DNA from: Rugalucina vietnamica
Taxonomy: Eukaryota; Mollusca; Bivalvia; Lucinida; Lucinidae
Direction: 5' to 3'
DNA: 64,000 nucleotides
NCBI GenBank assembly: GCA_964017185.1
Contig: OZ024874.1
Coordinates: 19,514,457 to 19,578,456 of the forward strand
Position numbers and translations under genes: made by a program. Shown one piece after another: positions 41,643-54,800 of this stretch; position 1 is the first letter of the stretch; the number at the start of each line of letters is the position of its first letter. A model generated the notes under the pieces. It searched no databases and was not told the DNA's origin. It worked only from the letters and a program-made list of their open reading frames with translations.

Positions 41643-44600
41643 GGTGGGTGGGTGAGTAGGTGTGCATGGGGGTGGAGGGGGTGAGTATGTGACAGCGATA
41701 TCTAGCGTAAAGGCACAAATGTTTCTGCATCTGGAAGTACTATGTTGACCACTCACTTAAAATATGGATCATTGCTTTTAATGTTCAAAATAGTCGCAAA
41801 TGACATGCCTTGGGAAAATCGAAATCTGTTCTAGAATTCGCGACTCCTCTCAAGAAAAGATTTGTCCCGGGCATAAAGCTTGGTCCAGGTGATGTATGTA
41901 ATCTGCTATTATTGGACTTTTTGAAGAAAATGTGGATAAATAAGGGTCCAAAATATTTCGAGTAGCGCTCGAGTGTTGTGTCGCCTTCACTCAACGTTTA
42001 CTCGAAATTTGAGTTGAGTTCGAGTGTGAGTGGGTCATGTGCATACCAAATCGAACAGTTATGCGCTCACACGAGTGACTGATCAGATTATTTGAATGAG
42101 TTTGAGTGGAGTATGCCTTGAGTGTAGGTTGAGAATACAGCCGAAAAAGATGGACTGCTTGTGCCTCCCGGCAAAGTTTCTGCGCTACTGACTGACCTAG
42201 ACAAAAACATTTACATCGGTGGTTCCGTTAGATCTCTCCTCACGGAAGTGGTGCGATGTCACGAAGTGTATCGGAATGCAGGTTAGCCAGCTGGTCTATG
42301 ACTGACCATCTGATTATACTGGTTAACCACTCAGGCGTGAGCCTGCTCAGGAAAAGTGGTTCATGTCAAACCAACCATACATATATGCCTTATTGGCTTA
42401 GGCGTTGGGTAGTTATATTTGAAGCACTTTTTGGACCTCATGACATCCTAATTTTGGGTAAAAGTCCCATAAAATGGAGGCAACGTATCGACATGACCAT
42501 AGCCGTTGACTAGAACGCTAAACTACAACTCAACTAAAAATATTGTCATAATCAAATAGCGACGGCTATTAACATTAAGCCTTGTGACCATTATTTTTCC
42601 CACTTGCCACACCCGAAAACTTGAAGTGCGTCAATATATTTTGTGGGCAGTCGTTTAAGAAAAGCGACGGCTGGATTTTCTCTTGGAAGGTATGATTATT
42701 CAGCAGCGAAACACACTTAGACGGTCTTAATCGTCAAGTGCAAGGCGCGGTATTACGTTTGACGTCGTGTTTCGCATTTCCCCATTTAACGCCCCACAGA
42801 CGTAGCGCGTGACGTTTGACGCTTTCAAAACAACAAACAAAAGTGGAAGTCGTGTTTTAACCGCATTTGAATGCAAACAAGTGTTTTGGAAGAATATATT
42901 AGATGATAAAGAATTGAGCAAAGAATTGTTTTCATGGTTACCTTGATTATTACGTAAATAAATTTAAGCCACATCTGGCAGCAGTGTTCATTCACTGCGG
43001 AATCTGGAGCCAAACCGGAACTTACTGAGCGAATGGCTAGGAAAATTTGGACAGAAATTTAAGTTCCAACTACGTTTGCTAGCGAGCAGATTTGAAAAAG
43101 TTATCCATGCCTCCGAAAAGCTCTTGATCTGATTCTTCAGGGAAACAAAGGAAATCTCCATACTGCGTCAGGTAAGGTCGCAAAAGACTCTCCAATTTTG
43201 GTATGTTTTACTTGCATACCTGGCAATACCTACGGTATTGCTATGTAGACACTATTGTTTTAGGGCATATTTTAATGATTTATGGTAATAACTTCAAGCG
43301 CCTGTGATTAGGGTTCCGCAAAGATCTTTTAGAGACCATTGTCACGATTGTGGATAGAGCTATGCTGTAATAAACATATTTGTGGGTACTTACGAGCAGT
43401 GCTAGAGTCTCACATGTCTAATCTGCCAGGTGTACACCCTATACATTATCTCAGGAAGGTAGCAGTATTCAGAGTATTACATGACCTTCCCCCACCCACT
43501 CCTCCTCATGTCCATGGAATGATGGTTTGATAAATCCAGAATTACATGATGAAATTTCACGAAACTGATTAATTAAATCCTTTCCACAAAATGGAGAAAG
43601 TTGACAACATTTTAAGTATCACACATTTTGATTTACAGAGAAGAACGTGTCATGATGTGACTGTTTACACCACAGAAATAGCGTAAAGGGACCAGTGATC
43701 GATCAAAAATAGCCATGTTTGATAAATTTGCAGATCAGACATGCACTGGAGAATGCATAAGTACATACCATATCCAAGCTTGAACCTTCGCCATGTTTTT
43801 CAATACGTCACTATATGACGTCATCACGTCACGTTCTCAGTGACGTCATTTTAACACACCCACCATCATACAGCGTGAATCAAGGCCAGGTGGACCAGTG
43901 ATCGATCACCTTCTTTTTCTCTCCAAAATCGCGGCTTACTTGGAAGGTATGTTCATTTTTAGAAAGAATAATTATTGTTTACCTCTAGCCACCAAACACA
44001 GTTTGAAAATTTTCAGTGAGCTAAAAGAAATAAAGCAGCGAAATAAGGTGGTCAAAAAGCATAAACGCCCATAGAAACAATGGAAAACTGTTGAAAAAAT
44101 AGCTCGAAAATCACAGAAATCGTCCATTAATCGCAGCGTTATCCAATACAATTTGGAATGTGGATCAGATTTGTTTAGTATACAGTAAAGTTAAAAAATT
44201 TAGCCAGTCGGAACGAATGCAGGTTGTTTCATCTTGAAGAATTTATTGAACAATCACCACTTTTAAGCAGTACAACTAAGACCCCCTCTTCGTAAAGTGT
44301 CAGAAAATTCAAGATAGAAAAGCTTTCCAAATAAATTTAGATTAGTGTTTGTAAGGTTATATAATGCGCTTGAAGTTGAGACTAGCATAAGATTTACTTC
44401 AGGTATCCTTTGAGAATTAATAGCAGATAACCACTAGTTGATCGATCACTGGTCCCTGATCGATCACTGGTCGCCTTACGCTACTTCAAAAACGACCGCC
44501 GACTTTACACATGTGGTGTGACGTAATACGATCTTCTCCAATACACAGAATTAGCCTCAACACGGTCAAATCTATCTTGATGACTTACGTACGGTCAAAT

Positions 44601-45728
44601 ACAAGATCCGAGTGTGAACAAATTTTTGTTCTAAAATAATTGGCACCCTCTGAAATTGGAAATTCAGGGGAAAGCTGTGACAGGCAATATTGTTTTGTGT
44701 CGTTTTCGTTGAAAAGAGTTTGTCATGTGGCGTCTCAGTGTTACACGGTAACATGAAATCCTGGACAAGGCGGATCTAGCTGTACCGTATAGCCGCTATT
44801 GTTTTAAGCACAGCAATAAGCGTGTCATTTTGATCGAAATTTCGACCAAAAAGTGGTCGCCATTTTGTTTCGGATTATTTTGCGTCGAGTAAGGTTTCAA
44901 AATAAAATACAATTACCGCTTGTACGCTGGCTGCGTCCTCACTGATATGTCTCTAAACAGCACTAATGGCTATATTCTCTCCCGTCACTCAAACTCAAAC
45001 GCGAACTCAACTCACGAGAGTATGGTTGGAGTATGAGTTGAGTGGGATGAACTTGAGTGTGAGTGGAGTATAGATTTGGTATGCACAACAGCCACTCGAC
45101 CCTCATTCACTGGAGTGATGGATTTTCCTTAAAAAAAAAAAACAACAAACAATTTGAAATCTTGTGGATATTTGGTGTTATTTATTCTGTATAACATCAC
45201 AGTACTCGTAGCAGTAAAGACTCTGACTAGACGCCACATCTCGCGATGAGTTGTTATATAATTTTGATATGCACGCATGGTATCCTGTTTGCTTATACTC
45301 TTTCGGCTATATTCTCTTCCGTCACTCAAACTCAAACTCGAACTCAACTCGCGAGAGTATGGCTGGAGTATGAGTCGAGTGGGATTAAATTGAGTGTGAG
45401 TGGAGTATAGATTTGGTATGCACAACAGTCACTCAACCATCACTCACTGGAGTGTCAGATTTTCATTATAAAACAAAGAAATTTGAAATCTTTTAGACAT
45501 TTGATGTTATTATTCTACCATCATTAGCAGCAAAGACTCTGACTAGACGCCGCATATTGCGGTGACCTGTCATCTTATTTTGATGTGCACGCATGGTATC
45601 GTATTTGCTTATACTCAATCCTTCTTTATTGTTTGTTTGTCTGCTTGTTTGTTTATTTGTCTTTCTTTCTGTGTTTCTCTCTCTCTCTCTCTCTCTCTGC
45701 TTGCTTGTTTTATTTGTCTTTCTTTCTT

Positions 45729-45793
<65 letters not shown>

Positions 45794-46342
45794 GTGGGTG
45801 GGTGAGGAGATGGGTGTGCGTGGGGGTGGAGGGGGTGAGCCTGTGACAGCGATATCTAGCGTAAAGGCACAAATGCGTCTGCATCTGGATGTACAATGTT
45901 GACCATTCACCTAAAATTTGGATCATTGCTTTTCATGTTCAAAATAGTCGCAAATGACATGCCTTGGGAAAATCGAAATCTGTTCTAGAATTCGCGACCC
46001 CTCTCAAGAAAAGATTTGTCCCGAGCATAAAGCTTGGTCCGGGTGATGTATGTAATCTGCTATTATTGGGCTTTTTCGAAGAAAATGTGGAGAAATAAGG
46101 GTACAAAAATTTTCGAGTAGCGCTCGAGTGAGGTGTCGCCTTCACTCAACGTTTACTCGAAATTTGAGTTGAGTTCGAGTGTCAGTGGGACATGTGCATA
46201 CCGAATCGAACAGTTATGCACTCACACGAGTGACTGATCAGATTATCTTAATGAGTTTGAGTGGAGTATGCCTCGAGAGTAGGTTGAGAATACAGCCGTT
46301 TGTCTGTTTCTGTGTTTTTTCTTGCTTTTTCACGCTTTCTCC

Positions 46343-46409
<67 letters not shown>

Positions 46410-47256
46410 GTCTGTATGTCTGTCTGTCTGTCTCTCTGTGGGTGTGTGGATGGGTGTATGTGTGTGGTTGTGGAGGGGGTGAGTCTGTGATATGTCTGCA
46501 TTTTGCTTCGCAATGTAGACCACCGGCGTAAAAACATCGATCATTGCTTTTCATGTTCAAAATAGTCGTAGATTACAAGTCTCAAGAAAATAGAAAAATA
46601 TGTTCTGGAATTCGCGATTGCTCTGAAGGTACGATAAGTCCCAAGCATGTAGCTTGGAACAGGCGATGTATGTAAACTGCTATTGTTGGCCTTTTTCGAA
46701 GAAAATGTGGGGAAATAAGAGCCCAAATATTTTTGAGGTGAGGTGTTGCCTTCCCTCAACGTTTACTCGAAATTTGAGTTGAGATCGAGTGTGAGTGGGA
46801 CATGTGCATACGAGTGACTGATCAGATTATCTCTATCGGCTATATTCTCTTCCGTCACTCAAACTCAAACTCGAACTCAACTCGTGAGAGTATGGCTGGA
46901 GTATGAGTCGAGTGGGATTAAATTGAGTGTGAGTGGAGTATTGATTTGGTATGCACAACAGTCACTCAACCATCACTCACTGGAGTGTCAGATTTTCATT
47001 ATAAAACAAAGAAATTTTAAATCTTATAGACATCTGGTGTTATTGTTCTGCCATCAAATTAGCAGCAAAGACTCTGACTAGACGCCGCATATTTCGGTGA
47101 CCTGTTATCTAATTTCGATGTGCACGCATGGTATCGTATTTGGTTATACTCATTCCTTCTTTATTGTTTGTTTGTCTGTTTCTTTGTTTATTTATTTGTC
47201 TTTCTTTCTGTGTTGCTCTCTCTCTCTCTATCTGCTTGTTGTTTTATTTGTCTTTC

Positions 47257-47322
<66 letters not shown>

Positions 47323-48798
47323 GGGTGGTTGGGCGAGGAGATGGGTGTTCGTGGGGTGGAGGGGGTGAGTCTGTGACAGCGATATCTAGCGTAAAGGCAC
47401 AAATGCGTCTGCATCTGGATGTACAATGTTGACCACTCACCTAAAATATGGATCATTGCTTTTCATGTTCAAAATAGTCGCAAATGACATGCCTTGGGAA
47501 AATCGAAATCTGTTCTAAAATTCACGACCCCTCTCAAGAAAAGATTTGTCCCTAGCATATAGCTTGGTCCGGGTGATGTATGTAATCTGCTATTATTGGG
47601 CTTTTTCGAAGAATATGTGGAGAAATAAGGGTCCAAAAATTTTCGAGTAGCGCTCGAGTGAGGTGTCGCCTTCACTCAACGTTTACTCGAAATTTGAGTT
47701 GAGTTCGAGTGTGAGTGGGACATGTGCATACCGAATCGAACAGTTATGCACTCACACGAGTGACTGATCAGATTATCTTAATGAGTTTGAGTGGAGTATG
47801 CCTCGAGTGTAGGTTGAGAATACAGCCGTATGAGTTTGAGTAGAGTAAGCCTTGAGTGTAGGTTGAGAATACAACCGTAAGTGATCTAAACGAAGAAGTA
47901 TGTATAATTTATATATCAAACATACAAAGTGCTTTCGAGAAGATTTATTTATTATTATTTTTATTTATTTTTTTTTTTTCATTTTAAAGACCTTTTAAAG
48001 TGTATTTTGATCTTTGATTGACGAAACTCCTATTTAATATAAAAGAATCCCACCTGATTTGATTGATAAAGAAAACATCCCCATTATAATATCCAAATTA
48101 ATAAGGGAAAATGATTATTATTTGCCACATTATTTTCAAGGGAAGCAACTCCAATGCATCTATGATATTATCATGTTTTGTATGAATTGATGGTTAACGT
48201 CTCAGTAAACAGCTATGATCATGTCGGGACGTTGCCTCCATTTTATGGGATTTGTAGCTTACCCAAAATTAAGGATGTCATGACACTTAAAAAGGGCTTT
48301 AAATATAACCACCTAACCAAGCCAATACAGCACGCCCAAATGCCGGGGCGGGTGCCCAGGACATTCATACGGACAAAACATGTAAACCACAAAAAAAAAA
48401 AAAAAAAAACAGAAAGAAAGAAAGAAAGAAAGAAAGGTGTTTTGTCGATGAGTTTCATGGTTTACACGCGGTCGTGAGCCCGGGTTGGAAACCTCAGACC
48501 TCTTGCGGCACCGCACAGTCAAATGGGCTAACATAAGAAACGTCACGAAAGGCTCTTTTATATCAACAGATCAAGGAGCTAAATGTTTCAATACATGTAA
48601 TTATTTGCAGTTCTGTGTACGCTTACAAGTTCAAATGCCGTCACGAGCCACTTGAATGGCAATCTACATGTACTTCTGTTTAAGGTTGTGACAAACCCGT
48701 TTGAATCAACCAACATTTGAAGCAGAGTCATGGAAAGGGTTAAACATTGGATCATTTCCGTTTCAGTTCAAAGGATCGCCAGAACGATAGCAAAATTT

Positions 48799-48854
<56 letters not shown>

Positions 48855-51800
48855 TCCTCCTTTCATTCTTTCTTTCTTTTTTTTTTTTTTGTGGTTTAGC
48901 ATACAGGTCAACAGCTATGGTCATGTCGGGATGGTGCCCACATTTTATGGGGTAATTACCCAAAATTAGGTTGTCATGGCATCCAAAAAGTGTTCAAATA
49001 TAACCGCCCAACTAAGCCAATATGGTTTGTAAGTATGGATGATTTTGACTTGAACCACTTTTCCTGGGTAGGCTCAGACCTGAGCGTTTAACCAGTAATG
49101 TGTAATCAGATGGTCAGTCAAAAGCGTAGAAGCTTTGTCTGGAGACACAAGCAACCCATCTATTTCTTTACATGCCAGTGGACGGGGCCCATATGTTTAT
49201 TTATTGTCTGTGCTGAAATCATATATGGACGACCCATGCTCTCTCTGGCACTTGAAGCCTTAGTTATATTAAGTAAAAACAAGCACAGATAGCTACAATA
49301 TGTTACGGTGTAAGCTGTCAACCCCGGAGAAGCAGATTCTCCTTGGTGTCCTGTGAAATATGGTTGGTATCGGGGTGGTGTGTATTCCCAGTACACTAAT
49401 GAGTTGAGTACAAGCAACCGTTTTAGATTGGAAGGAATGCAAGACCGGCGCAACGGAAATTTCAAGCCTTGGGAACAAAGGCTATTGTTGTCCATTTTGC
49501 CGAATTATCAAGTGGTAGGCCGTGTGTAGACTTACAAGCAGACAGAGAAAGAAGCCTCCGTGACATAGTGTTTTAAACTAATCGCCAAGTGCAACGCTGA
49601 CATCCTGAGTTCGATTCCGAACTTGTCTTACCGGGACGAGACTTTAAACCGTGGTCCCGTCTCCATATGACCATGGCCATTGCACGGAATGTAAAACTCT
49701 ACAATACCAATACAACCAATCAATAGACAGAGACGTAGAAGTACGAATATACAGTGAATGAAATATATACCGTTATGATTTCGGTTCATGACCTCGGAAT
49801 AGCAAGGCTTTGGTGAAAATGCGCAGATGCCCTGGCTCAATACAGTCTTTGTTTTAACGCATTTGTGATGCAGTTGATAAAGTATTCCATGCTACGTTGT
49901 GGCTCAAATAAGATTAAGAGGATCACGCCTCATCAAGTTTTGTCATTTGGAAAAAAAACTAGATCTTGCCATATGCGAAAAGCAAAGGGAAACTACTCAG
50001 ACGGAAAAATAATTACCGATCTTTTTTGTGAAATTTTAAACATCGCATCAAGTTTACGTTAATGATACAACGTTCAACATTGTTTTTACTCTTCCAATAA
50101 TAAAAAATACACAAACTATGGAGACGGAGCAGAGTGTAACATGTTTTTCGTGTTAAAAAGCGAACTTGAAGTCCGGTCTTCTTGCCTACTCTTTACAATG
50201 CAACGACATTTCCGTCAGAGCAGTTGGTGCCATGAATTAAGAACGTGAACTAAAGATGAAGACCATCATGCCTAGCAAGATTTTTTTCTTTAACTAAGCA
50301 CATCATTCTTTGTTGACAATGTCTTGCACAACGGAAGAAGCCAGCATACACAATAAGCTCCGTAATGTAAGATTTCTAAAATACCACATGTAGTAAACTT
50401 AATTTCGTGAGTATAAAGACGTTACTGTGTGTTTGGGCATGCATATATGTGTGTTGATTGGTCTGCATCAATCACAATAGTATAGGGCTTCAAAATGTTT
50501 CCAACAGGGTTGAACAGGAGCACCCGTAAAATTGGTTTCATAATTTTAGCTCTTTGAAGTCACCATAATCAAATTAAGCACGTCTTGTCCACAAGAACAT
50601 GTTTTGTATGTAAGTTTCTTTGCTTGTTTCTGTTTGTTTTTCTCTCAGCGAGCATTTGCACATTTTTACGCAACAAATCTTATAACAGCACAATCAATTA
50701 TCGTTTCTGCAAGGTGCGCTTAATTGAATGACGTCATACTACGTGCTCCGACTCAATGACGTCGTCGTTCAATGGCGTTATCTTTGAACGTTTTGGAAGA
50801 CAAAAAGAGAAGAAAAGTTTATTTTTCACCATGGCCACATGCAATAACAACAATGAGACCTGAACAAATCTAAAACATATTGCAATACTGTTTTACTCTG
50901 AAAGTTTCATTGTTGTTAAAGGCTGTGGCCACAGTCAAATCTGAGACTAAATACGCAAAATCGGGCCAAAAACACGAAAAACCGGCTACCTACCCATGTT
51001 TAACACCCTGTAGTGCAGACCAGGGCCATTATAATCGGGAAAAACGTTCAGACCCTGAGAGATGAAATGTTACTTGTGCTATTGAATACGTTTTCTACTC
51101 AATACAACGAGTTTGATTTTTCCGCAATTTACAGGGCCGATTCAGCTGGTTCGCGAATTTTGTCCTTTATGGATTCAACAGTTATCTGTATCTGATACCA
51201 CTGAACCTTTTTTGGGTGTGCTTCCCAGTGGGTGTGATTCCCAGGCAGATTTATTTCCTTTTAGGGTGTGTTTCCCAGATGGGTGTGTTTTCCCTTAGGG
51301 TGTGTTCCCATGAGATTAATAAGGGGGTGTGATTCCCATAGGGTTGGTTTTTAAAAGTGGGTATGTTTTATGTAGGGCTAGACCCGAGCTTCTTAATTGA
51401 TACTGCAGCACCTTATGAAGTTTACACATTGTGACGTGAAGTGAAAATTGTGAGTTACTCTAAGTTGATTTGTGACAATTCTGAGTGTAATTAAGGCTTT
51501 ATACCAAAACCCAGGAATAATTTCTATGTGATTTGGAATTCCTGGTCTGAATTTCCTCTGTTATTTTTGAATTCCGGGGACGGAATTAGAATGTATTTTC
51601 TGTAAAATACATTCTTTTTCCAAAGGGAGAGCAGTGTGAAGGACCTGGGTTTTGGTACTATTTTCAAGATTTTTAGGGGTTTTACTTTTTGTCTTGGTCA
51701 TTTTACCTTATTTTACCTCATTTTGATATAAAAACTAATTCTTAGTAAAAAAGACTTGTATTTTGCATTTTCTAACAATGTTAATGCTTTTATCTGACAA

Positions 51801-54800
51801 TATTTAAGAAAATCTCATATTATATGTATTATTATGTAATTTGCTGAAGTTTTAACCATATTTACTGTGGTCATAAGTAACCTTTTTCTTGACACACCTG
51901 TGTCATGTTCAAGAATTGTGTATCCAAGATTAGGTCAAGAAGTATAATGCTTCAGTTCTTGTATATTGACCCCATTTTTGGGAGTGTCCATTATTAATAG
52001 GTAAAGCAGATTTTGGTTTAGGATAACTGACTTTAAATTGGTCTTTTAAATGCTTTTTGTCATGTTTTGAATTGTTATGTTCAAGTGTAATACTGTTTTT
52101 ATACCATTTTCTGTATTTAATGCTTATTTATGCTTTAAAACCTGCTTTTTGAATTGGATGAGAACATTTATGTTATGGGTTAGGCAGGTGGCATTTCTGT
52201 GTATAAAAAGGCCTGTTTTTGGCCAGTTGAGAGAGTCAATACACATTTTGGAATACACTAAACCTGCGACACTTTGGATTAAAATTATTAATTAATTATT
52301 AAATAATTATTTATTTTGTATTGACTTGTTTTGGACTTTAAACACTTCAAAATTATCAGAAATTGATAAGGAAAATTAGGAAAATTAAGAAAAATCATTT
52401 TGTGTTAAATTTGGCATTTTCAATATTTTAATCATTTTTGACTTTTGGACTTTTGGAAATTTGCTGAAATTATATAAATTCTAGTTAAGTGCTATTTATC
52501 TGAAATTCAGAGATATTTAGGCTTTTTAAGACATAGTTATGTTTATGTGATTTGCTTCTGTTGTTTCATGTTGTAAATTACAGAAAAAGAACAAAAATAT
52601 CAAAATTATGACAGTGAAATTCATTCATTTGTTGTGTGTTTGTTTGGCAGGCGGGGGTTGTGTTTGTCTTGTGGTGGGCCTGAGCCTGGTTTGCTAATTA
52701 GGCTTCTGACTTGGCCTTATAATTTAAGTCAGTGGTGTCGGCAATCTTGACAAGTGAAAGTTTATTCCCTCAAAGCGGATTTATTTACAGTTAATTCAAA
52801 ACAACACTCAAAGTTGCGGAATCTGTCGACCAGCCTAAGATACAAACCTATCATTAAATCCGGGTATCTGGTCGAAGTAATTTGAGACCATTTTGCTTTG
52901 CTCCAGTTTTACCCGGGTTTACTACACTTGGAGTGGTGCAAGGAAGATCAAATTAGCTCACGGGGTCTATGTTCAAATTAGGAACAAATTTTGTTCATGT
53001 TTTTTAACAGGTTTTTTAACACTTCCGACGTTAAAATCAGTTAAACACATAAAATAGTATTTTAAGTTCATGTTTTACATCTGCAAAAATAAAATAATGC
53101 CACTTTTGTTTTCATTTTAGCTAGAAAAAACGACAGCTGAGGGGCATTTAAAACAGACAAGGAAGGGCCTGAGAAACTATTTATTTATTTCATTTGGCCT
53201 TAGAAACATAAAAAATATATGTTAAGAACACTTGTTATCCACAAAGACTCGCTTTAAGGTCATCTATACATTCCAAATACAAGCCAGTGTGACAAAAATA
53301 TCAGTTGTCCAAAAGACAAACATGAAAAAATTGTATAGGTGGGTGGGGTAAATCAGTGCTCATTTAACATAAATATAGCCTGTTTGGCTTATAGTTTTGG
53401 GATTATGCTGAACCATACTCTGGAAGATTATCATTTCCCATCTAAATACTATATAACTAGCTGAAAATGCCTTCTACAATACTGTTAAGAGCCGATTACC
53501 ATGTCAACAGTAGTTTCTCAATGGGAAAAATCATCCGAAACCAAAACATTGAAAAAAATCAAATTTCATATCCTCCGATTTTGTCCTACTTTTAGTATGT
53601 TTAATATATAGGTCTAAGGTACCTAAAAATGTTAAAATGATTTGTGTTGCAATTTGTGGTGGGTCCTCCTACAATATGACTGGGCTATATAAAATTGGGC
53701 TTCGATTGACCAAGTGGTTTCAGAGAAGAAGATCTTTGAATATTTTTGTAATATACATGTATATTGTCCCCGGGGTCCAATTTTTTTTCAGAATTACCTA
53801 CCTTCAGTCCATTTGCCCATTTCCTGCAAGATTTGCCTTTCAAATGACATTTTAACAATTTTCCCCATTCAAATGCATGGGCGACCTATGTTGACCTTGC
53901 CGTAAAATAGGTCAAGGTCATCCAAAGGTCATAATTTATAAACACATTGTAGTACTCTAGTCCCTGATGCTTCATGCCAAGTTTCGTTGAAATCGGTCCA
54001 GTGCTTCCGGAGAAGAAGAATTTTGAAGGGTTTTTACCATATATGGGCATGGCGGCCATCTTGGTCATGTGACCTGGATTATTTATAAACACATTGGTTC
54101 CCCCTTTCTATAGATGCTTCATATAAAATTTGGCTTTGATTGGAAAAGCGGTTTCAGAGAAGAAGATCTTTGAAAACTGTGGACGACGACGGACGGACGA
54201 CGGACGGACGCCGGATCATGGCCATCCTATAAGCTCACCTTGTGAGCCAACGGCTCAGGTGAGCTGAAAATTTAAATTTTTTTCCTACTGAAAATTCTCA
54301 TTTTTTTACAACTTAAAAAAAATCTCTGTACATGGGCAAGTTTTCGTAATGAGCTTGCAGGCCACTTTATTTCAGAAAATGCATTTTTGACCTTACTCAC
54401 ACATGAACATTATTTTTTACAGAAACAATTTTCAAGAAAACAACTGACACCTAAGAATATTCTGAGATGCATTTATAGAATAGTTTGCTTTTGAGTGTAC
54501 AAAATTCAAGATTTAGCCTACAGATTTATGAAAAGAAATGTTAATCAAAATGCAACATAACTATTCTAAAGGACTGTACCTTTAGCAAGAGGAGCCTGGA
54601 AAGCCCTGGATACAGCATCCTGCACCGTCTGAAGACTACTGGTCACTGAGCTAGTGGGCAATTGTTCTACTGGTGAGCCCGGGATACTGCCAGGAGAAGC
54701 CACGGCTGGAGAAGTAGGGCCTGAGTCCCTTAGACTACCACTAGTACTGTCAATTCTGGAGAAGAAAATGTTAAATGTTTTGCAGTTGTATTAATCACCT

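Larger units (their letters stand above)
44968..47877. mobile_element. Older CGGCT element in three pieces (44968-45303, 46299-46836, 47829-47877)
   Basis: The three pieces are the left, middle and right parts of one element of the same family as copies A, C and E. They are separated by two complete copies. The middle piece has its own (CT)n tract (46349-46410) and is more diverged than C and E. Joined length is about 920 bp, the family norm. Confidence 0.85.
26932..52926 (+). mobile_element. Giant gag-only LTR retrotransposon (~26 kb)
   Basis: Two direct LTRs (26932-28224, 51635-52926), starting TGTGAAGG and ending TTTACTACA, differ at roughly a dozen places by eye. The target duplication CTTG flanks the element (26928-26931, 52927-52930). 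PBS at 28229, polypurine tract at 51621-51634. The 23.4 kb interior encodes only a gag-like protein (29884-30879); no protease, reverse transcriptase, RNase H or integrase reading frame is visible on either strand. It must be non-autonomous, similar to LARD-type elements but with gag. Much of the interior consists of MITEs, SINEs and TIR elements. Confidence 0.92.
24582..53687. mobile_element. Long-TIR (foldback-like) DNA transposon, split by an LTR element
   Basis: Ends TAGTCCAGT and ACTGGGCTA lead into inverted arms sharing CCACCACAAATTGCAACACA, CATACTAAAAGTAGGAC, TATGAAATTTGATTTTTTT and TTTACCCCACCCAC. TAT lies on both sides (24579-24581, 53688-53690). Joining the flanks restores the intact repeat sequence seen at 24120-24140. 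Without the LTR element it is about 3.1 kb. A further inverted pair inside (about 25200-25330 and 26760-26925, with CATAGTGCAAAA and GGCACCCATGAAAA) makes it largely palindromic. No transposase is visible. Confidence 0.85.

Noticed and set aside
42256..42513. An 85-codon reading frame
   Set aside because: It lies in Repeat D, whose other copies do not preserve the frame.
41539..47456. Arginine/glutamate-rich or leucine/serine-rich proteins
   Set aside because: They are the two readings of (CT)n tracts inside the CGGCT elements.
30880..51634. Search for pol (protease, RT, RNase H, integrase) of the LTR element
   Set aside because: No YxDD, DSG/DTG or zinc-binding HHCC pattern in a usable frame on either strand, so no pol is claimed.
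27376..52295. A 72-residue protein encoded twice
   Set aside because: The two copies are the same LTR segment around the TATA box; no domain, and the position argues against coding.
23154..54092. Several small proteins containing MTKMAAMPIYGK
   Set aside because: They come from the tandem-core repeat (GGCATGGCGGCCATCTTGGT) on the minus strand; every copy yields a different truncated frame.
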